From Plazaster borealis (lineage: Eukaryota; Echinodermata; Asteroidea; Forcipulatida; Labidiasteridae), in assembly GCA_021014325.1 (NCBI GenBank), contig JAJGQC010000661.1:248001-312000 (forward strand): a DNA stretch of 64,000 nt, written 5' to 3'. Positions 58,011-64,000 of this stretch are shown in pieces. Numbering within the stretch: position 1 is the first letter of the stretch; each line of letters opens with the position of its first letter. The notes below the pieces were generated by a model that searched no databases, was not told the DNA's origin, and saw nothing but the letters and a program-made list of their open reading frames with translations. A program made the position numbers and the translations under genes.

Positions 58011-58129
58011 AAAATTACTAATATGTGAAATAAAAGATTTGTTGATGCTCAAGAAAAATGTTCCCTTCTTCATAACTTCCTTTTTTAATTGAATTGAAAA
58101 ATAGTAAAAATGAAGTATGTTTCTCGTAC

Positions 58130-58262
58130 CTTTCATATGCATTAGACGGTGGTCTGTAATAATTGTCTTTCCCACCTCTGAGTCCAAACTCTTCCCTCAA
58201 GACGTCCGTGATGGGAGATACCGTTCCTCTAGTCATTGTGTCCGGGTCTACGAGATCACCAT
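58130..58262 (-). CDS. cep95-like: CEP95-like gene, internal exon
   Basis: Acceptor TTGATCATAG, donor GAAAG|GTACGA. Reads GDLVDPDTMTRGTVSPITDV, LREEFGLRGGKDNYYRPPSN and AYE. The first two bases complete a codon with exon 58759-58985 (phase 1). Phase 2 out. The sequence is well-behaved and has no internal indel. Confidence 0.7.
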
Positions 58263-58758
58263 CTATGATCAATTACAATACAGACGTACATTATTTCACA
58301 GTCTTGTGACAGAGTGCTAGTTTCCAGTGGCATAAGTATTCGGAATGTAGGTTGTTGAATCCTGGCAATTATACAACGGTTTTGAAACACTTTTCACCTT
58401 AATGTGCTTCTCTTCATATAGTTGTACAATTGGAGGAGCTATTAAGGCTGAAGTAACACCAAAAGTTAGTAACTGAAGCAAAGACCAACTGTGGGTTTTT
58501 TAAAGAGTTGTCCTGACAAAATTACTGCATCAAGGTTTGTTGGCTTCGTCTTCAGCAAGAGGGCTCAAATTCTAGCCACGTCAGCCATTGTGCAATTGTT
58601 TTTGAGTGAGAACAAACTTAACCATAGTATGCTTCTCTTCAACCAGATGTACAACTGGCAACTCAAGAGGGCTTAAATAACCCCTGGAGCTGGAGCAATG
58701 TGGTTTTTTAAAAGTTAAAAACAAGGACAAACTGATGATCCATTTCGCCCCTGCACAC

Positions 58759-58985
58759 CTTCAAAGTCGGTTGCTGATCCTTCACTGTCAATCCCTCTCA
58801 TGATGTAGTCCATGACGCCCAGTAGGATCTCCAGTAGGTACTGCATGGCGACTCGATCCCCTTCAACGATAGCCCGCCGTTGGTGTGAGACAGATCACAG
58901 TGGAGTACCTTGTCTGCCAGGTGCTTAACGACCAACTGGATGTTGTGGATCTCGTCTTCTTTAGTGACTGGGACGTAGGATATTC
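58759..58985 (-). CDS. cep95-like: CEP95-like gene, N-terminal-domain exon with an apparent one-base deletion
   Basis: Acceptor CTCTCATCAG, donor TTTGAAG|GTGTGC. First part ISYVPVTKEDEIHNIQLVVK, HLADKVLHCDLSHTNGG; second part, in another frame, AIVEGDRVAMQYLLEILLGV, MDYIMRGIDSEGSATDFE. Adding one G to the GGG run (CCC at 58873-58875 on plus) joins the two. The joined sequence resembles the N-terminal CEP95 segment (E/D-x-x-HNxQ ... DLSH ... GD ... LLEI ... LLxYxxxxI), recalled from memory. Phase 1 in and out, matching both neighbours. Confidence 0.7.
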
Positions 58986-59124
58986 CTGATGAGAGAGAAT
59001 ATCAAGAACAATTTTGAACCCTCTCGTTACCAAATTCTTTTGACATAATACAACCACTGGTGCCCAGATTGTTTTACCACTCAAGCGTGAAGCACACATT
59101 CTCAAACAACAGAAAGTTTGTGTT

Positions 59125-59508
59125 AAGGGCACTAGACACGTTTGGTAATTGTCAAAGACCAGTAATCTCACTTGGTGTATGCCAAAATATGCATAAAATA
59201 ACAAGCCTGTGAAAATTTGGGATCAATTGGTCATCTAAGTTGCACGAAAATAATGAAAGAAAAAACATCCTTGTTGCACAAATGTGTGTGCTTTCAGATG
59301 CCTGAAAAAGGCTTCAGGCCTGAAGTCTTTTTTAGATTCAAATATCTTAGTGAGAAATTACCTCTTTCTCAAAAACTACGTTACTTCAGAGGGAGTCGTT
59401 TCTCACAATGTTTTATACTATCAACAGCTCTCCGTTGCTCGTTACCAAGTAAGTTTTTATGCTAACATATATTTTGAGTAATTACCAAACATGTCCAGTG
59501 CCTTTAAA
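59125..59508. mobile_element. TTTAAAGG MITE
   Basis: Left end TTAAGGGCACTAGACACGTT, right end ACATGTCCAGTGCCTTTAAA. The interior includes ACTTGGTGTATGCCAAAATA, AGAGGGAGTCGTTTCTCACA and CAACAGCTCTCCGTTGCTCG. Least diverged copy in the window. Confidence 0.78.
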
Positions 59509-59865
59509 AGGTTAATTTTACAAACTCTATTATTACCTTAAAGATTTCATTTTAGAGCATGACAAGTAATGACAAATTTCTTACTTATTGAATTTCCTTT
59601 TATATAATCCAAAAGTGATTGAGATTGGCCAATAAATGTTAAGTTCTTGGTATTTGTTTCCTCTGTGTGTTCTGTAAACCCAAACGCTTTTTTGTACAAA
59701 GCCAAATGGTGCTCCTTAGGTGTTTGGCATTGCGGATCTTTCCACTGCACAATAGCAACCTTTCAGAATTCCCTGGCCAGACCCAATTGCCTTCAATGTT
59801 TAACAATTAATTAGTGCATTATCATTATGGACCAGAAGTTGTTAAGCAAACTATACAGAATGCAA

Positions 59866-60022
59866 TAAACCCCCTCGCATATGACATCACAAGCCCCAAA
59901 CTGCGCCCTCACTGAGGACAATGAAGACTTATCATTGGCTGAGAGTTGTGCGCGGTGCGTACATGCGGGCAAGTTTCCATTGTTTGACCCCAGCGATGGT
60001 GGCCAATGCAAGGGGTCTGTTC
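59866..60022. mobile_element. MITE with ACCCCTTGCAT ends
   Basis: Left end AAACCCCCTCGCATATGAC, right end GGCCAATGCAAGGGGTC. Inverted relative to 35973-36127, sharing CTTATCATTGGCTGAGAG. Confidence 0.68.
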
Positions 60023-60235
60023 CATTTGTCTAGCCTTCGCGCATCATCAAGGAATTCAACTAGCAGTACTTTAAACAGCCTTCAGAATCATAGTCCAGCG
60101 CGCCGTATCGATAATCTTTGTCACAAACCCCTGGAAGAGATGTGTGATGAATACTGCTGAAAGACAATGCTGATTGGCTAACCAAAAGTGACTGCTCTGC
60201 GCGCACGCTTGTTAAAAACTGAATTGGCAACTCAC

Positions 60236-60308
60236 CAAATTTCCTCAGTTTTTCTGCTCTCTTCTTTTCGTAGTCAACCTCCATGGCTTTAAACTCCACA
60301 TCTCGTCT
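60236..60308 (-). CDS. Probable exon upstream of the CEP95-like N-terminal exon
   Basis: Acceptor AATCGATAG, donor AAATTTG|GTGAGT. Reads RRDVEFKAMEVDYEKKRAEK then LRKF, charged and helical. Phase 1 out fits exon 58759-58985 exactly, giving LRKFG-ISYVPV across the junction. I do not recognise it from CEP95, whose family N terminus usually continues the globular domain here. It may be lineage-specific, or belong to an adjacent gene. Confidence 0.5.
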
Positions 60309-60539
60309 CTATCGATTGCAAGAAATAATAACGGCTCTTATATTGCACAACTTCAGAAATGATCAAACACATTATTATCCCTGGTCACTGGGCCATTTAT
60401 TTTGTTAATAGCATTAACTATAATCCAAGCACTTATGTAGTGTTTTTACACAAAAAGGTATCACAAAAATTAACAACAAATGACACAACAATCAAAAATA
60501 CAAAAGGAATGAGAATGAAATAAATTAGCCTAAGAAAAA

Positions 60540-61626
60540 CAAGTCTTAAACAGGTGAGTCTTTAACAATGTTTCGTCGAGTTTTGTTTATTATGAACTGT
60601 CGCTTGAGGGCGCTATACTTAGCGACCGCTTTCCGATAAACGCTTCAGAAACTGTACTTTTCGATAGCATTTAACTGGTTAAAAAGGTTATCTAAACAAC
60701 TAAATTGTGTACTGATACTGCTTAGAGTTACTGATCGGCGTTTAGGGTGAGTGTTATAGAAGTGTATTTTTGGATGAGACTTACAGTAGTTTCGTAGTAT
60801 TCAAGATAATTCCAACGTTTTTTCTGCTCACTTGAGAAGTTGTTCTAGTGTATTTGATTCATGCACTTGATGCACGTCAAAGTTCAAAGGTTAAATGTTG
60901 GATGTTGTAAATCCGTTTTATAAGGTTTTAAGTTACAATTGCTGCTTTATGTAAGAATTTATGAATATTCTAGAGCAAGTATCATCGAGGCCAGGATTTG
61001 TTTACTGTAAATCAGTTGTGCATGATCTTATTGATTTAAAGGTGATTATTGTCATTGTAATTTCAGGGTAAATCTAGTAAATGTAGTATATTACATGACA
61101 GGTTCCTGTATTTAGAATGTTTTCCTTATTTTTGTTTAGGGGATTACCCTTTTTGATTACTGAACTGTAAGCTGTTTAACTGGACTGAACTATTGTTGCT
61201 GTACTGTTACTTTTCTGCTAGTTGTATCCGGTCACACTAGTAAGTTAATGTTTCCGTTTAAAAAATCATTTATGTTTCTAAAATTACTTTCACTTGCTTC
61301 AGTTGTTTGGACTGTAATAATTTTCTGTTTACACGTGTTAAGACTGTTTAGCAGTACTCTGAGATATGGAATGTACATTCATTCATGTACTTGGGTTTTT
61401 TTTTTTTTTTTTGCAGAATTGAATGCTGATTTATTATTAAAATCTTCATACATTAAAACCGGGTGCGACTCCATTCTTAAATCCTCTGGCCTTCCAAACA
61501 ATGTTTTGAATTCAGTAAGAGAAATGGCATGACGTAACCACCTCAGCTCCCCGTTATGTATTGTTTAGAAACGATCATGACGTATGGAAATAAATGTGAG
61601 TTTGAATTGAATTGAATTGAATTGAA
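60540..61626 (+). mobile_element. Possible retroelement 3' region ending in (GAATT)n
   Basis: Ends with GGAAATAAATGTGAGTTTG followed by four to five GAATT units (61602-61625). Short tandem repeats right after AATAAA are typical of some LINE 3' ends. A T16 tract and GCAG lie at 61398-61419. No reverse-transcriptase-like ORF is seen. Confidence 0.3.
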
Positions 61627-62279
61627 TACACAACACCTGTGTTCAAAGTGCAGATGCAGTGTAAAAACAGTGTTTCAAGTGTTTCTGCAGTACGACACCT
61701 GTGCTCTGCCTCAAAGTGTAGATGCACTTTGTACACACTTGTGGTCCAAATAGGAATAATAATATACACTTTTAAATATATACACACTTCTCCAGAAAAT
61801 TGGTCAAGAAAACAGAGGGAGTGTGCAATTGTACATGCAGCAGATAATTTTAAAATCTTGTGGTCCAAGTTTTCAAAATGTTGCAAACTAAACCACACTG
61901 TGATTTCCAAACGATGATGTTATCTAAAGGAATTCATATATAACCAGGCCTAAATAAAGTTTTTTTAATTGAATAGAGTTTTACCGAGGTAATGGAGGCT
62001 GTTGCGTCCATGCCCCTTGAAATGTTCCAGTAGAAATATAAATTTCCCTCATAGAGGTTCTCTTCACCAAGGGACCATGGATAAATTACGAACGCATTCC
62101 CACGCGTGGCTGCACGGAGTCATCACAAAATTGTCAGGGCCCCGTGCAACCATTGGATTTGCGCTCCAGTGATTATAAGGTTCCCTCATTATCGCACTCT
62201 ATTGTTGGTGCCTTTTGGAGAAATGAATCTGGCCCGTATAAAAACATTGTGCTGTGGCTGGTAACCACCGGATACTCAC

Positions 62280-62375
62280 ATAAAGTAAGGACCCTGTCCA
62301 AGGTCTCCTTAAGTTTCTTTCTCTTGTCTTTGATGACCTTCTTGTTCAGTTCTGTCAGTGTCTCAAGGTTCAACT
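62280..62375 (-). CDS. Probable coiled-coil exon, gene assignment uncertain
   Basis: Acceptor TTCTCCATCCAG and a consensus donor TTTAT|GTGAGT. Reads ELNLETLTELNKKVIKDKRK then KLKETLDRVLTL, clearly helical. Phase 1 in and out; it cannot join 60236-60308 directly (which needs phase 0 or 2), so another exon must intervene or this belongs to a neighbouring minus-strand gene. Confidence 0.5.
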
Positions 62376-62409
62376 CTGGATGGAGAAAGATAAACAAAGA
62401 TCCAAGGGA

Positions 62410-64000
62410 ATAGTAATGGCAATGTAGCGGTGATCACATAGCGATTGCTGTACTAACCCGGAATATAACACAGTGCACTAAAAGATACTGTATATCAATA
62501 AACTATGCTGTGCAGCAACACTGATTATCGATATGCTCACTTCCTGACCACAAATACTACTCAGCATATACCCCAAGGCAATTCTACTCTCTGCCCTCTG
62601 ACTGACCAGTAGGAATTAGACATTCCACACAGTGAGGCATTAAGTTGTAGCATAGTGTATGAAACAATGGCTTAAACCATGGAGCTATAAACTAATACAG
62701 GTACATAGGAAAGGTTTGACCACAGCAATCAAAATAATGTGTTTCTTACCAATAATGTTCCAACTTAACCAATCAATGAGAATTAAATAATAGAGGTAAA
62801 GAAGTTCTAAAAGCCAACAGTTAATAAATGAATAAGCACTTTCTTATATCTTAAGGCTTCTATAGTCAAGTAATTAAGCAAAACCTTACTTTAAATGATA
62901 GCAAATCTAAACCCAGCAATCAAAAGTAACTTAAACTTCCTGGAAATATACAATGAATGAAGTATTGAGAATAACCAATAGAGACCAACTTCTTAAGAAA
63001 TGTGGAAATAGCCATATATTGTGACTTCCATTGAGCTAACAATCAGTGATGTCAAGTACACAACTGATGGTGGATAAACTTATTAAATACCTCAATAATT
63101 ATGAAAACCAATTAAACAAAGTATGAATCAAAGAACAGGTAAACAAGTACTCACCCCTTGCAATAAAACTCCCCTGGCTTAAATATAGATCACCTTAATT
63201 TCTTGATGAATATGATGAGATGGAGGAACAGTGTATGACCTCACCCAAGTGAGTGTTAGCTGGCAAGTGGTCTGGTATATTGTGCAATGCATGCAACCCC
63301 CTGCAGTGCTGGTCACTCCTTACCAAGATTGTATCCACTAGTGGTTAAAGGCGCAGTCTGCTTTAAGTTATTAAATTATTCAAAGTCTTAAACAACACAA
63401 CTGTATATAAAATAATTAAAGCAATTCTTATTTAAAGAATAACCTAAAAGGCATCTTTCACACTTGTTTGCCAACAGGCGACCCCAGAATGGCGTCCGCT
63501 GACCTCCACATTAATTTCACGTATTTGCACTGCGTGTGGGTTCAGTTCTCTATCTTGCGCCGTATTCCCATTCATAAATGCCCTTTAGTTAAAAAGTAAG
63601 CCTATTATAGACAATCTGTGACAATCTGTTTGAGCAAATTTTCGTAGTTTGTACATTTTCATAAACTTTTGTAAAATTCTGTTTTGTGCGCGTTGGTTTG
63701 TGTGTACGCGCGTGTACAAAAAGATTACGCGCGGGTATACTAATAGCTTTGTACTGTGTTCCGCGTAAGTAAATTGGCCTAAATGAGCGTACGCACCCAT
63801 CACGCGAAGCCAGCCAGCCATGTTTAAACCAATCACAATAGCGAATCTGTCTGGGGTATAAGAGTGGCGACGAGTTGGATATGGAACGCAGACGCGCTAT
63901 ATTTTTCCGTATTCCACGAGCGCGCGTGTGATAACGTATTTATCTTCAAGCAAACTTGATGCGCAGTTAGAACACACAATACGCAGGGTGTGATATGGGC
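62410..64000. other. No gene or repeat recognised
   Basis: AT-rich to about 63470, then richer in CG-containing words (GCGCGTGTACAAAAAG, ACGAGCGCGCGTGTGAT) towards 63950. The latter may be promoter-proximal sequence of a gene outside the window, but no exon or core promoter is identified. Confidence 0.4.

Overview
The window is eukaryotic nuclear DNA: AT-rich, with short exons bounded by GT...AG, dense miniature transposons, tRNA-derived SINEs and an LTR retrotransposon. Several repeats (the GGGCCCAATTTCATA fold-back element, the 'TTTAAAGGCACTGGACACGTTTGGTAA' element, the SINEs) look like families I associate with echinoderms, and a sea star is my best guess. That attribution is from memory, not from a search.

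Layout. 1-3.5 kb: 5' part of an unrecognised minus-strand gene. Three exons join in compatible phase, with a possible upstream exon and promoter-like motifs. 3.5-9.7 kb: no gene found; a tRNA-type SINE, five or more MITEs and a perfect 48-bp palindrome. 9.98-28.82 kb: an 18.8-kb head-to-tail array of about 54 units (roughly 310-335 bp, with a 510-516 bp variant about every 4-5.5 kb), organised as higher-order repeats. The long variant carries a 13-bp-stem hairpin containing TAATATTAC, the nonanucleotide of rolling-circle origins, preceded by three spaced copies of a direct repeat. The left edge of the array falls in the 3' arm of that hairpin. This is the most unusual structure in the window. 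28.8-31.3 kb: three MITEs joined end to end.

31.4-59.0 kb (possibly to 62.4 kb): a long minus-strand gene of about 16-18 small exons. Its C-terminal coiled coil resembles CEP95 (CCDC45), a centrosomal/spindle-pole protein, and its N-terminal part fits the same family. Most exon junctions are phase-compatible. One exon carries an in-frame 15-bp minisatellite with a nonsense codon. Three exons need a one-base change in a G/C run to stay open, and the upstream gene shows the same pattern, so consensus errors or pseudogenisation must be considered. The introns hold a 5.06-kb LTR element with 638-bp LTRs, a gag-like ORF and no recognisable reverse transcriptase, plus SINEs and MITEs, two of which abut exon 49413-49739. 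62.4-64 kb: nothing recognised.

The two genes show no functional link. No rRNA gene, intact tRNA gene or CRISPR array was seen.
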